Shown here piece after piece: positions 37,615 through 48,484 of a DNA stretch of 64,000 nucleotides (within the stretch, counting starts at the first letter, position 1; each line of letters begins with the position of its first letter). The stretch is from Achromobacter deleyi (GTDB lineage Bacteria > Pseudomonadota > Gammaproteobacteria > Burkholderiales > Burkholderiaceae_B), in the NCBI RefSeq assembly GCF_902859705.1, contig NZ_CADIJO010000006.1, forward strand, positions 124,001 to 188,000. The letters run 5' to 3'. The position numbers and the translations under genes are program-made. A model generated the notes under the pieces. It made no database searches and was not told the DNA's origin. It saw nothing but the letters and a program-made list of their open reading frames with translations.

Positions 37615-38514
37615 TCACACGACAGTGCGGCCGCCGCGCGCGGCCTTTTCGCGCAGCATTTCTTCCATGCGCGCCGCCGCCGGCGACAGGCTGCGGCCCG
37701 CCAATCGCGTGATACCCAGCTCGCGTTCGATGCGCGGCCGCGCCAGCGGCACGAAGGCCAGTTCCGGGGAATCCGGCGGCACGCCCAGCTGCGCCAGCAC
37801 CGTCACGCCCACGCCGCGTTCCAGCATCGCCAGCAGCGACATCATGTTGGACACGAACACCTGCCGCTCCATCATGAAGGCCGCCTGCGGGTAATCGGCC
37901 AATTGCCGATGGGCCACCGTGCCCACCAGCGGCAGGGTGGCGATCTCGCGCCAGGTCACCGACTTGCGGCTCGCCAGCGGATGGCCGCGATGGCAGACCA
38001 GCCCGAACGCATCGCGCAACAGCGGCTCGAACGACAGGCGCCGGTCGCGCAGCACCGGGCTGCACACGCCCAGTTCCACCTCGCCCGCCAGCACCATGCG
38101 TTCCACACCTTCCGAGTTGTCGTCGAACAGGCGCAGCGCCACCGCCGGATAGCGTTCGCGGTACGTCGCCACCAGTTCGGGCAGCCAATGCGTCGCCACC
38201 GTCGCTACCGACGCCATCGTCAGCGTGCCGGCCTGGTTGCTGGCCAGCCCCGACAAGGTGCCGGCCACCCGGTCATGGTGCTCGACCAGTTCACGCGCCA
38301 GCGGCAGGCAGTCCTGCCCGAACCGCGTCAACGCGTTGCCGTTGCCGCGCTCGAACAGCGGCTGGCCCAGGCGCTGCTCCATCTCGCGGATCGACAGCGA
38401 CAGCGCCGGCTGCGAGCGGAACGCCCGCGCCGCCGCCGCGCGGAAGCTGCGCAATTCGGCCACCAGCAGGAAGTGGCGGTAGTGCGTGATCGACAGTTCG
38501 GGCAGCGCGGGCAT
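37615..38514 (-). CDS. LysR-family transcriptional regulator
   Basis: A 299-residue regulator with the N-terminal winged helix-turn-helix (about 8-66; HFLLVAELRSFRAAAARAFRSQPALSLSIREME) and a LysR substrate domain. It diverges from an alpha/beta hydrolase gene, so it probably controls the hydrolase and the following Bug gene from the 75-base space between them. Inducer unknown. Confidence 0.92.
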   Translation of the reverse strand: MPALPELSITHYRHFLLVAELRSFRAAAARAFRSQPALSLSIREMEQRLGQPLFERGNGNALTRFGQDCLPLARELVEHHDRVAGTLSGLASNQAGTLTMASVATVATHWLPELVATYRERYPAVALRLFDDNSEGVERMVLAGEVELGVCSPVLRDRRLSFEPLLRDAFGLVCHRGHPLASRKSVTWREIATLPLVGTVAHRQLADYPQAAFMMERQVFVSNMMSLLAMLERGVGVTVLAQLGVPPDSPELAFVPLARPRIERELGITRLAGRSLSPAAARMEEMLREKAARGGRTVV

Positions 38515-38589
38515 GGATCAGTCTGATTTTGTAGAACTTATCGATTTATAGGAAAAATAAAGTTTTCTCATCATAGGCCGCCCCGTAAC
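38515..38589. promoter_or_regulatory. LysR/hydrolase divergent promoter region
   Basis: An AT-rich 75-base space. It has a candidate LysR T-N11-A box, CTTATCGATTTATAGG (38537-38552), whose halves CTTAT and ATAGG are partly symmetric. No clear -35/-10 pair was assigned. Confidence 0.35.
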
Positions 38590-39525
38590 ATGGCCGCAAT
38601 GACTACCGCGACCCTTGCCCCCGCTGCTTCCTACGATGTCGATCCGCTGGACTTCAGCCTGGCCGACCGTCTTGCCACCCGTTCCGTCGGAAGAGGCCGG
38701 CTGCTGATCGGCCCGGCCGCCGCATCCGGCATCCCTGCCAAGCCACACTCGGCCGCCGCATCCGCCCCGGCCACGCGCCTGGGCGACGCTGCCGCATCAC
38801 AATCACCTGCTCGCCCCGGCCTGTTGTTCGTGCCGGGCGGCTACCACGGCGCCTGGTGCTACGCGCACTACCTGGATTACTTCGCTCGCGCCGGCCTGCC
38901 CTGCGCCGCCGTGGATGTCCGCGGCCACGGCCCGCTGCCGCAAGGCGCCGATTTCATCCACGCCCACATCGCCGACCTGGCCCAGGACGTCATCGCCGCG
39001 CTCGATGCGCTGGACGGCCCCACCGTCGTCGTCGGCCACAGCGTGGGCGCCCTGCCCACCCTGCTCGCCGCCACCCGGCGATCCGTCGCCGGCATCATCC
39101 TCATGGCGCCCTCCCCGCCCGGCAACCTGCCCGGTGCGCGGGCGCTGCCCCCCGTCCCCGAAGGCGTCGTCCGCCAGCCGCCCGCCGACACCGAAGTCCG
39201 CGCCCGATTTCTCGCCACCGCACCCGACCGCGACGTCAGCGCCGTGATGCGCCGCCTCAGCCCCGAAAGCCCCCAGGTGCTCAACGACCGCTACCTGCTG
39301 CGCGTGCCCGTCGACCCCGCCGCCATCACCGCCCCCGGCCTGTGCCTGGAAGCCGGCCTGGACTCGCACGACCGCCACCCGCCCGGACAAGACCAAGCCA
39401 TCGCCCGCCTGTATGGCTTCGCCCACGCCGTCCTTGCCGGGCAGCCGCACTGCATGATGTACGGCGACCACTGGCAAGCCAGCGCCGCGGCCGTCCTGGA
39501 CTGGCACCGCCAGCAATTCGGCTAA
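38590..39525 (+). CDS. Alpha/beta hydrolase
   Basis: A 311-residue hydrolase. The oxyanion HG region is PGGYHGAWCY (about 80-89) and the nucleophile elbow GHSVGALPTLLAA (Ser151 counting from 38590). The last His is likely in GQPHCMMYGDHW. About 60 N-terminal residues rich in Ala/Pro precede the fold. A second ATG at 38599 is possible. Its partner is a Bug receptor, suggesting hydrolysis of an ester or lactone taken up by another transporter; this is inference. Confidence 0.82.
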   Translation: MAAMTTATLAPAASYDVDPLDFSLADRLATRSVGRGRLLIGPAAASGIPAKPHSAAASAPATRLGDAAASQSPARPGLLFVPGGYHGAWCYAHYLDYFARAGLPCAAVDVRGHGPLPQGADFIHAHIADLAQDVIAALDALDGPTVVVGHSVGALPTLLAATRRSVAGIILMAPSPPGNLPGARALPPVPEGVVRQPPADTEVRARFLATAPDRDVSAVMRRLSPESPQVLNDRYLLRVPVDPAAITAPGLCLEAGLDSHDRHPPGQDQAIARLYGFAHAVLAGQPHCMMYGDHWQASAAAVLDWHRQQFG

Positions 39526-39655
39526 CCCCGAACAAGGCGCCGACGCCACTGACACCTCCCCCACCAAGCCCCAAAGCCCAACCCGCCCGCAGCACAGCCT
39601 CACCGCCCCAGCACAAAACAATAACGGCGCCCATCGGCGCCGCCAGGAGACAAGC

Positions 39656-40654
39656 ATGACCCGCACCCCATCCCATCCCGCCACGGCCACACTGCGCCGC
39701 CCCGCCCTGCGCGCCCTGCTCGCCAGCGCCACCCTGCTGCTGGCCGGCGCCGCCCACGCTGCCGGCTGGCCCGAAAAACCCATCACCCTCATCGTCCCGT
39801 CCGCAGCAGGCGGCGCCGCCGACCTCACCGCCCGCACCTTCGCCCAGTTCCTGGGCAAGCAGACCGGCCAGACCGTCATCGTCGAAGACCGCCCCGGCGC
39901 TGGCGGCATCGTCGGCACCAACGCCGCCAAGAACGCTGCCGCCGACGGCTACACCTTCCTCTTGTCCACCAACTCCACCCACGCCGCCAACCAGTTCCTG
40001 TACAAGAGCCTGCCCTACGACGCCCAGAAAGACTTCGTCCAGATCGGCATGCTCGGCACCTTCGGCACCGTCGGCATCGTCGCCCCCGACAGCCCCTACC
40101 GCACCGTTCCCGAACTCGTCGACTACGCCAAGAAACACCCCGGCGAAGTCTTCTTCGGCTACTACAGCTCGTCCTCCCAGGTCCCCGCCGAACTCTTCAA
40201 GAAACGCGCCGGCATCGACATCGGCGCCGCCGGCTACAAGAACATCACCCAGATCATCACCGACCTGCGCGGCAAACAGATCGGCTTCGCCTTCGTCGAC
40301 TACCTCACCGCCATGGGCCAGATCGACGGCAAAGGCCTCGCCCCCCTGGCCGTCACCGCCGACAAACGCCACCCCGCCTGGCCCGACGTCCCCACCATGT
40401 CCACCTACTACCCCGACTTCATCGTCGCCGGCTGGCTAGGCATCTCCGCCCCCGCAGGCACCCCGCCCGACATCGTCGCCAAAATGAACGCCGCCACCCA
40501 AGCCGCGGTAAAAGACACCCCCACCGCCGACAAACTCCGCGCCCTGGGCCTGACCCCCGAAGCCATGGACACCCCCCGCTTCGACACCTTCGTCAAGGAA
40601 GACACCGCCCGCTGGAAGGAATGGATCAAGATCTCGGGCATACAACCCCAATAA
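39656..40654 (+). CDS. Bug/TctC-family tricarboxylate-type binding protein
   Basis: A 332-residue periplasmic receptor with a 35-residue signal (cleavage after AHA). It has the Bug signature WPEKPITLIVPSAAGGAADLTAR and NAAKNAAADGYTFLL, with the C-terminal VAGWLGISAPAGTPP. Bug proteins are greatly expanded in Bordetella and Achromobacter and bind carboxylates or aromatic/amide ligands; the ligand here is unknown. No tctAB membrane genes are adjacent. A GGAG ribosome site lies 8 bases ahead. Its codons are very C-rich in the third position, unlike much of the window. Confidence 0.9.
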   Translation: MTRTPSHPATATLRRPALRALLASATLLLAGAAHAAGWPEKPITLIVPSAAGGAADLTARTFAQFLGKQTGQTVIVEDRPGAGGIVGTNAAKNAAADGYTFLLSTNSTHAANQFLYKSLPYDAQKDFVQIGMLGTFGTVGIVAPDSPYRTVPELVDYAKKHPGEVFFGYYSSSSQVPAELFKKRAGIDIGAAGYKNITQIITDLRGKQIGFAFVDYLTAMGQIDGKGLAPLAVTADKRHPAWPDVPTMSTYYPDFIVAGWLGISAPAGTPPDIVAKMNAATQAAVKDTPTADKLRALGLTPEAMDTPRFDTFVKEDTARWKEWIKISGIQPQ

Positions 40655-40689
40655 AGACGCACAAAAAACGCTCTCTATATAGAGACGAT

Positions 40690-40727
40690 CCAAAAAGAAA
40701 GGCCAACTGCCCCAAAAGCAGTTGGCC
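40690..40727 (-). terminator. Hairpin with T-rich tail, minus strand
   Basis: GGCCAACTGC, 7-base loop, GCAGTTGGCC at 40701-40727; on the minus strand TTTCTTTTTGG follows. It would end transcripts coming from the Lrp side. Confidence 0.6.
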
Positions 40728-40745
40728 CAACACAAGCAACGCCCA

Positions 40746-40806
40746 CGCAAGCGCGCAGCGACACCACCGCCCCAGCGCAACGCCTACCCCGCGCAAGCGC
40801 GCAGCG
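40746..40806. repeat. Two direct repeats of 15 bp
   Basis: CGCAAGCGCGCAGCG occurs at 40746-40760 and again at 40792-40806, a 46-base period. No third copy is adjacent. Confidence 0.6.
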
Positions 40807-40958
40807 GCATCGCCGCTCGCAAGACACCCCAACGCCAAAGAAGGCCGCCCGCGCGGCCGCTTTGGCGACCCCGCCCCCTCCTCCTCCCCCAAAACGATCG
40901 TGGCCACCACGCCAAGCACACCGCCCGCCCCAACGGCCGGCAGTAATGCACATCAAGA

Positions 40959-41123
40959 GCGCGTGACGGGGCAGGCGGGTGAGGGCGGGGCGTGTAGATT
41001 GCGCCCGAGGGAATCCGTAGGGAAGGCCGAAGGCCTGTACGAGGATGACAACGGGGCAGTCCGGAGCGAAGGCTCCGGACCGCAATCGTAGCCCCGCCCT
41101 CACCCGCCTGCCCCGTCACGCGC
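40959..41123. repeat. 165-bp element with perfect 33-bp terminal inverted repeats
   Basis: Arms 40959-40991 and 41091-41123 are exact reverse complements over 33 bases (starting GCGCGTGACGGGGCAGG). The 99-base interior folds too: GATTGCG (40997-41003) pairs with CGCAATC (41081-41087), and two local hairpins lie inside, AGGCC-GAA-GGCCT (41024-41036) and GTCCGGAGC-GAAG-GCTCCGGAC (41059-41080). The whole could form a cruciform or a structured RNA, or be a non-autonomous repeat (MITE-like) without a transposase. The right arm ends about 10 bases short of the Lrp stop. Confidence 0.8.
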
Positions 41124-41134
41124 GCCTTAAGAAC

Positions 41135-41584
41135 TCAAAGCGGCAACCTCAACTCATGCTTAATCTCACGCAAAGCCACAATCGTCCGAGTCTGCCGAAT
41201 CCCTGGCATATTGAACAAAAACCGATGCAAAAACCGATCATAGGCCTCAGGACTCTCAACCAGGATCTTCAACAGAAAATCAGAATCCCCCGTCACCGCA
41301 TAGCACTCAAGAATCTCCGGCGCATCCCGCACTGACCGCTCGAAGTTTTCCACCGTATTCGCCGAATGCCGCTCCAGGCTGATCTGCGCGAACATGCACC
41401 CCAGCCCCACCTTGCTGCGATCCACCTGCGCGCTATAGCCCTGGATCACCCCGCTCGCCTCCAGCGCCTTCACCCGCCGCCACACCGGCGCCGCCGACAG
41501 CCCCACCTTTTCAGACAACTGCTGCGCCGAAGCCCGGCCGTCCTCCTGCAGGGCCTTGAGGATGCCGATATCGGTCTTGTCCAT
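41135..41584 (-). CDS. Lrp/AsnC-family transcriptional regulator
   Basis: A 149-residue regulator with N-terminal HTH (DIGILKALQEDGRASAQQLS and VGLSAAPVWRRVKALEASG, about 5-50) and a C-terminal ligand-binding RAM domain (VTGDSDFLLKILVESPEAYD). It diverges from the indolepyruvate ferredoxin oxidoreductase gene across about 140 bases. It likely senses an amino acid and controls that gene, the usual pairing for such enzymes. Start MDKTDIGILKAL is the family form. Confidence 0.92.
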   Translation of the reverse strand: MDKTDIGILKALQEDGRASAQQLSEKVGLSAAPVWRRVKALEASGVIQGYSAQVDRSKVGLGCMFAQISLERHSANTVENFERSVRDAPEILECYAVTGDSDFLLKILVESPEAYDRFLHRFLFNMPGIRQTRTIVALREIKHELRLPL

Positions 41585-41722
41585 CGTTTTGTCTCCTGTT
41601 TGGGTCGAAATTCCGCGAACACGAAATATTCATTGCGAATTATAGGGATAGCACGATCCAAAAACGCAATAAACCTGATGCTGCGCGAACCTATCATGGT
41701 GCCGACTACAGGAGTATTCACG

Positions 41723-44700
41723 ATGGACGGTACCCCCGCCGCCGAGCCCCAGCTGGACCTTGACTACCAGCTCGCCGACAACCTCACTCGCGAGACCGGC
41801 CGCATCTTTCTCACCGGCACCCAGGCCCTGGTGCGCATCATGCTCACCCAGCGCCGCATCGACCGCGAGCGCGGCCTGAACACCGCCGGCTTCGTGTCCG
41901 GCTACCGCGGCTCGCCCCTGGGCGGCGTCGACATGGCCATGTGGAAAGCGCAGAAAGCGCTGGACGCCAACCAGATCTCGTTCCTGCCCGGCATCAACGA
42001 AGACATGGCCGCCACCGCCGTCATGGGCACCCAGCAGGCCGGCGTGCGCGCCGACCGCAATGTCGATGGCGTATTCGCCATGTGGTACGGCAAAGGCCCC
42101 GGCGTCGACCGCGCGGGCGACGCCCTGCACCACGGCAACGCCGCCGGCGCGTCGCGAAACGGCGGCGTGCTGGTCGTCGTCGGCGACGACCACACCGCCG
42201 TGTCCTCGTCCATTCCGCACGCCAGCGAAGCGTCCCTCATCGGCTGGCAGATGCCCATCGTGCATCCGTCCTCCATCGACGAATACGAAACCTTCGCCCT
42301 GTGGGGCTGGGCCCTGTCGCGCCATGCCGGCACCTGGGTCGCCTTCAAGGCGGTCTCCGAAACCATCGAAAGCGGCCATTCCTTCACGCCCGCGCCCGTC
42401 GTCGCCTACGACATGCCGGCCGACCCCGACCTGCCGCCCGAAGCGCTGGAATATTCCGCCCGCGACTTCCTGTCGCTGGCCGTCGAAACCCGCATGAACC
42501 TGCGCATGAAGGCCGTCACCGCCTTCGCACGCCGCCACAGCATCGACCGCCTGACCTGTCCGGCGCCGCGCGCCACCGTCGGCATCGTCACCGTCGGCAA
42601 GGCCCACCTGGACGCCATGGAAGCGCTGACGCGGCTGGGCGTGGACACCGTCACCGCCAACGCGCCCGTGCGCATCTACAAGCCCGGCCTGACCTGGCCG
42701 CTCGATGCCGAACGCATGCTGGAATTCGCGCGCGGCCTGTCGCACATCCTCGTCATCGAGGAAAAAGGCGCCGTCGTCGAGACCCAGCTCAAGGACCTGC
42801 TGTTCAACCTGCCCGAGCGCGCCACCGTCATCGGCAAGAAGGGCTTTGACGGCGAACTCGTGGTGCCGTCGGCCGGCCAATTGCGGCCCTCGCTGCTGGC
42901 CCGCCCGCTGGCCGCCTGGCTGTCGCGCACCGCCGGCTTGCAGACCGGCACCGACCTGACCGGCTTCGAGTGCCAGGACACCCTGTCCAACGATGCCGAC
43001 GGCATGCGCCGCCGCCCCTACTTCTGTTCGGGCTGTCCGCACAGCACCTCGACCAAGGTGCCAGAAGGCAGCCAGGCGCTGTCCGGCGTGGGCTGCCACT
43101 ACATGGCCGCCTGGATGGACCGCGACACCGGCGGCCTGACCCAGATGGGCGGCGAAGGGGTCGACTGGATCGGCCTGTCGCGCTATACCAAGATGCCGCA
43201 CATCTTCCAGAACATGGGAGAAGGCACCTACTACCACTCCGGCTACCTGGCCATTCGCCAGGCCGTGGCCGCCAAGGCCAACATCACCTACAAGATCCTG
43301 TTCAACGACGCGGTCGCCATGACGGGCGGCCAGCCGGTGGACGGCCCGATCTCGGTGCCGCAGATCTGCCAGCAGCTGCGCGGCGAGAACGTCGCCCGCA
43401 TCGTCGTCACCAGCGACGAGCCCGAAAAGTACCAGGGCGTGGACCTGGGCCCCGGCATCAAGGTGCACCATCGCCGCGAGCTTGACGCCCTGCAACGCGA
43501 ACTGCGCGAGATCGCCGGCGTCACCGTGCTCATCCACGACCAGACCTGCGCCGCCGAAAAGCGCCGCCGCCGCAAGAAGAACCAGTTCCCCGACCCGGCG
43601 CGCCGCATGCTGATCAACAGCGCGGTCTGCGAAGGCTGCGGCGACTGCGGCGTGAAATCGAACTGCCTGTCGGTGGTGCCGCTGGAAACGCCCTACGGCC
43701 GCAAGCGCGCCATCGACCAATCCAGCTGCAACAAGGACTATTCCTGCGCCGAAGGCTTCTGCCCCAGCTTTGTGTCCGTCATGGGCGGCAAACCTCGCAA
43801 GAGCGCCGCCCCCAAGGCCGACCAGGAACACCTGCAGCAACTGATCCAGCAACTGCCGTTGCCGCAGTTGCCCGCGCTGGACCGCCCCTATCGCCTGCTG
43901 GTCGCGGGCATGGGCGGCACCGGCGTCATCACCATCGGCGCGATCGTCTCGATGGCCGCCCACCTGGAAGGCCTGTCGGCCGCCGTGCTGGACCTGACCG
44001 GCCTGGCGCAAAAAGGCGGCACCGTCGTCAGCCATATCCGGCTGGCGCCGGCTGGCGCTGCCGCCGGCCCCGTGCGGCTGGACTGGCAGCAGGCCGACGC
44101 CGCGATCCTGTGCGACCCGGTCGCCTCCGTCGCGCCGGATTCGCTGGGCGCGCTGCGCCGCGGCCACACCCGCGTCACCGTCAACACCTACGTCGCGCCG
44201 GTGTCCGACTTCACCCGCAACCCCGACGCCGCCATGCGCCCCGAGGCCCTGCTGGCCAAGATCCGCCACGCCGCGGGCGAGGCCAACACTGCCGCCATCG
44301 ACGCGCACGAGGCCGCGCTGGCCCTGTTCGGCGACAGCATCCTGTCCAACATGTTCATGCTGGGCTATGCCTGGCAGCGCGGCGGCGTGCCGCTGTCGCA
44401 GGCCGCTATCAACCGCGCCATCGAACTGAACGGCGTGGCGGTGGCCGCCAACCGGGCCGCCTTCGACAGCGGCCGCCTGGCCGCGCACCAGCCCGACGCC
44501 CTGGACGGCGCGCTGCGCCCCCGCGCTCAAGTCGTGCAACTGCATGTGCCCGAAACGTTCGAGCGCGCCGTGGCCCGCCGCGTCGACGACCTGACCGCCT
44601 ACCAGGACGCCGCCTACGCCAGCCAGTACCGCGACGTCGTCGAACGCGTCGCGGCCCGCGAACGCGAGCTGGCCCCCGATGCCAAGACCCCGCGCCTGGC

Positions 44701-45229
44701 CCTGGCCGTGGCGCGCAGCCTGTTCAAGCTGATGGCCTACAAGGACGAATACGAAGTTGCGCGGCTCTACACCGGCGAGGCCTTCCAGGCGCAGCTGCAA
44801 GGCCAGTTCGAAGGCGACTACAGCCTGCGCTTTCACATGGCCCCGCCGATCTTCGCCCGCAAGGACCCGCGCACCGGCATACCGCGCAAGGTCACGCTGG
44901 GCCCGCGCACCATGACGGCACTGAAGCTGCTGACCCGCTTCAAGCGCCTGCGCGGCACCTGGTTCGATCCGTTCGGCCACACGGCCGAGCGCAAGATGGA
45001 GCGCGCCCTGGTCGGCGAGTACCGCCAGACCATAGACCGGTTGCTCGCAGGGTTGAATCGCGACACGCTCGCCCAAGCGGCTACAATCGCCGCCCTTGCA
45101 GAAACCATACGCGGCTTCGGCCACGTCAAGGCAGCCAACGTCGAGAAGTACCGGACAGAGTTGGCTCGCTTGATGCAAAGCTATACGGCGCCTGCCCCGC
45201 GCGATGTACCCCTGCGGAAAACCGCATAA
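41723..45229 (+). CDS. Indolepyruvate ferredoxin oxidoreductase, fused alpha-beta
   Basis: A 1168-residue fusion of IorA and IorB types. It should convert aryl pyruvates (from aromatic amino acid deamination) to aryl-acetyl-CoA with ferredoxin reduction. The N-terminal region (NTAGFVSGYRGSPLGGVD, about 50-67) is the pyruvate ferredoxin oxidoreductase-type domain; the thiamine region is GVGCHYMAAWM onward; a cysteine cluster CEGCGDCGVKSNC with further Cys (about 635-690) binds Fe-S clusters; the C-terminal part (AGMGGTGVITIGAIVSMAAH) is the gamma/IorB-type. The ATG at 41723 has an AGGAG 9 bases ahead; the frame is open far upstream but without homology. Confidence 0.92.
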   Translation: MDGTPAAEPQLDLDYQLADNLTRETGRIFLTGTQALVRIMLTQRRIDRERGLNTAGFVSGYRGSPLGGVDMAMWKAQKALDANQISFLPGINEDMAATAVMGTQQAGVRADRNVDGVFAMWYGKGPGVDRAGDALHHGNAAGASRNGGVLVVVGDDHTAVSSSIPHASEASLIGWQMPIVHPSSIDEYETFALWGWALSRHAGTWVAFKAVSETIESGHSFTPAPVVAYDMPADPDLPPEALEYSARDFLSLAVETRMNLRMKAVTAFARRHSIDRLTCPAPRATVGIVTVGKAHLDAMEALTRLGVDTVTANAPVRIYKPGLTWPLDAERMLEFARGLSHILVIEEKGAVVETQLKDLLFNLPERATVIGKKGFDGELVVPSAGQLRPSLLARPLAAWLSRTAGLQTGTDLTGFECQDTLSNDADGMRRRPYFCSGCPHSTSTKVPEGSQALSGVGCHYMAAWMDRDTGGLTQMGGEGVDWIGLSRYTKMPHIFQNMGEGTYYHSGYLAIRQAVAAKANITYKILFNDAVAMTGGQPVDGPISVPQICQQLRGENVARIVVTSDEPEKYQGVDLGPGIKVHHRRELDALQRELREIAGVTVLIHDQTCAAEKRRRRKKNQFPDPARRMLINSAVCEGCGDCGVKSNCLSVVPLETPYGRKRAIDQSSCNKDYSCAEGFCPSFVSVMGGKPRKSAAPKADQEHLQQLIQQLPLPQLPALDRPYRLLVAGMGGTGVITIGAIVSMAAHLEGLSAAVLDLTGLAQKGGTVVSHIRLAPAGAAAGPVRLDWQQADAAILCDPVASVAPDSLGALRRGHTRVTVNTYVAPVSDFTRNPDAAMRPEALLAKIRHAAGEANTAAIDAHEAALALFGDSILSNMFMLGYAWQRGGVPLSQAAINRAIELNGVAVAANRAAFDSGRLAAHQPDALDGALRPRAQVVQLHVPETFERAVARRVDDLTAYQDAAYASQYRDVVERVAARERELAPDAKTPRLALAVARSLFKLMAYKDEYEVARLYTGEAFQAQLQGQFEGDYSLRFHMAPPIFARKDPRTGIPRKVTLGPRTMTALKLLTRFKRLRGTWFDPFGHTAERKMERALVGEYRQTIDRLLAGLNRDTLAQAATIAALAETIRGFGHVKAANVEKYRTELARLMQSYTAPAPRDVPLRKTA

Positions 45230-45325
45230 ACACTCGCGTTGAGCGGTCCTGTCCCGGGCGCGCCTTAGCAGGCGCGCCCGGTGCATTTGGTAACAATCTT
45301 TTGGGAACTTGGTCCTATCTTCTTC

Positions 45326-45354
45326 TTGTGGGTGTCGTACTCGATCACTAGAAT
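45326..45354 (+). promoter_or_regulatory. Predicted sigma70-type promoter of nrdAB
   Basis: TTGTGG (45326-45331) and TAGAAT (45349-45354) separated by exactly 17 bases. The -10 is inside the first NrdR box, so repressor binding should block RNA polymerase. Confidence 0.6.
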
Positions 45355-45360
45355 TAGTGT
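45345..45360 (+). promoter_or_regulatory. NrdR box 1
   Basis: TCACTAGAATTAGTGT matches the 16-base NrdR consensus ACACTATATATAGTGT at 12 positions and is strongly palindromic (CACTA / TAGTG). Confidence 0.8.
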
Positions 45361-45375
45361 CCAACGAGGGGTGCT

Positions 45376-45391
45376 ACACTATATGTTGTGG
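45376..45391 (+). promoter_or_regulatory. NrdR box 2
   Basis: ACACTATATGTTGTGG matches the NrdR consensus at 13 of 16 positions. Its start is 31 bases after that of box 1, about three helical turns, the usual spacing of paired NrdR boxes. Confidence 0.8.
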
Positions 45392-45532
45392 TCGCCTAAC
45401 CGCTGATTCTCGTCGGCCACGCCACACGGATACGTCCGTCCAAGCGTTGCGACCCCCTCAATAAGATCCAATTTCGTACCTGACATGACGTCGTCATGTC
45501 GCTATCTACGCGCTTTTCGCACAGGAGCTTCC

Positions 45533-48463
<2,931 letters not shown>

Positions 48464-48484
48464 ACCGCCTCCGGAGAATGAATC

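Larger units (their letters stand above)
40655..41134. other. Gene-free structured intergenic region
   Basis: A 480-base stretch with no credible gene, between the Bug gene and the Lrp gene. It holds a 14-bp perfect palindrome TCTCTATATAGAGA (40672-40685), a perfect 10-bp hairpin GGCCAACTGC / GCAGTTGGCC (40701-40727) with a T-rich tail on the minus strand, two 15-bp direct repeats, and the large inverted-repeat element. Short open frames here have no plausible product. Confidence 0.75.
45230..45532 (+). promoter_or_regulatory. nrdA upstream region
   Basis: A 303-base gene-free stretch. From left: a perfect 11-bp hairpin CCGGGCGCGCC / GGCGCGCCCGG (45254-45281) after the oxidoreductase stop but without a T-run; a sigma70-like promoter; two NrdR boxes; then a leader of about 140 bases to the nrdA start with an AGGAG site at 45523-45527. 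Confidence 0.7.

Noticed and set aside
41630..45364. Antisense frame opposite the oxidoreductase
   Set aside because: Same artefact of GC bias; product is low-complexity with no domain.
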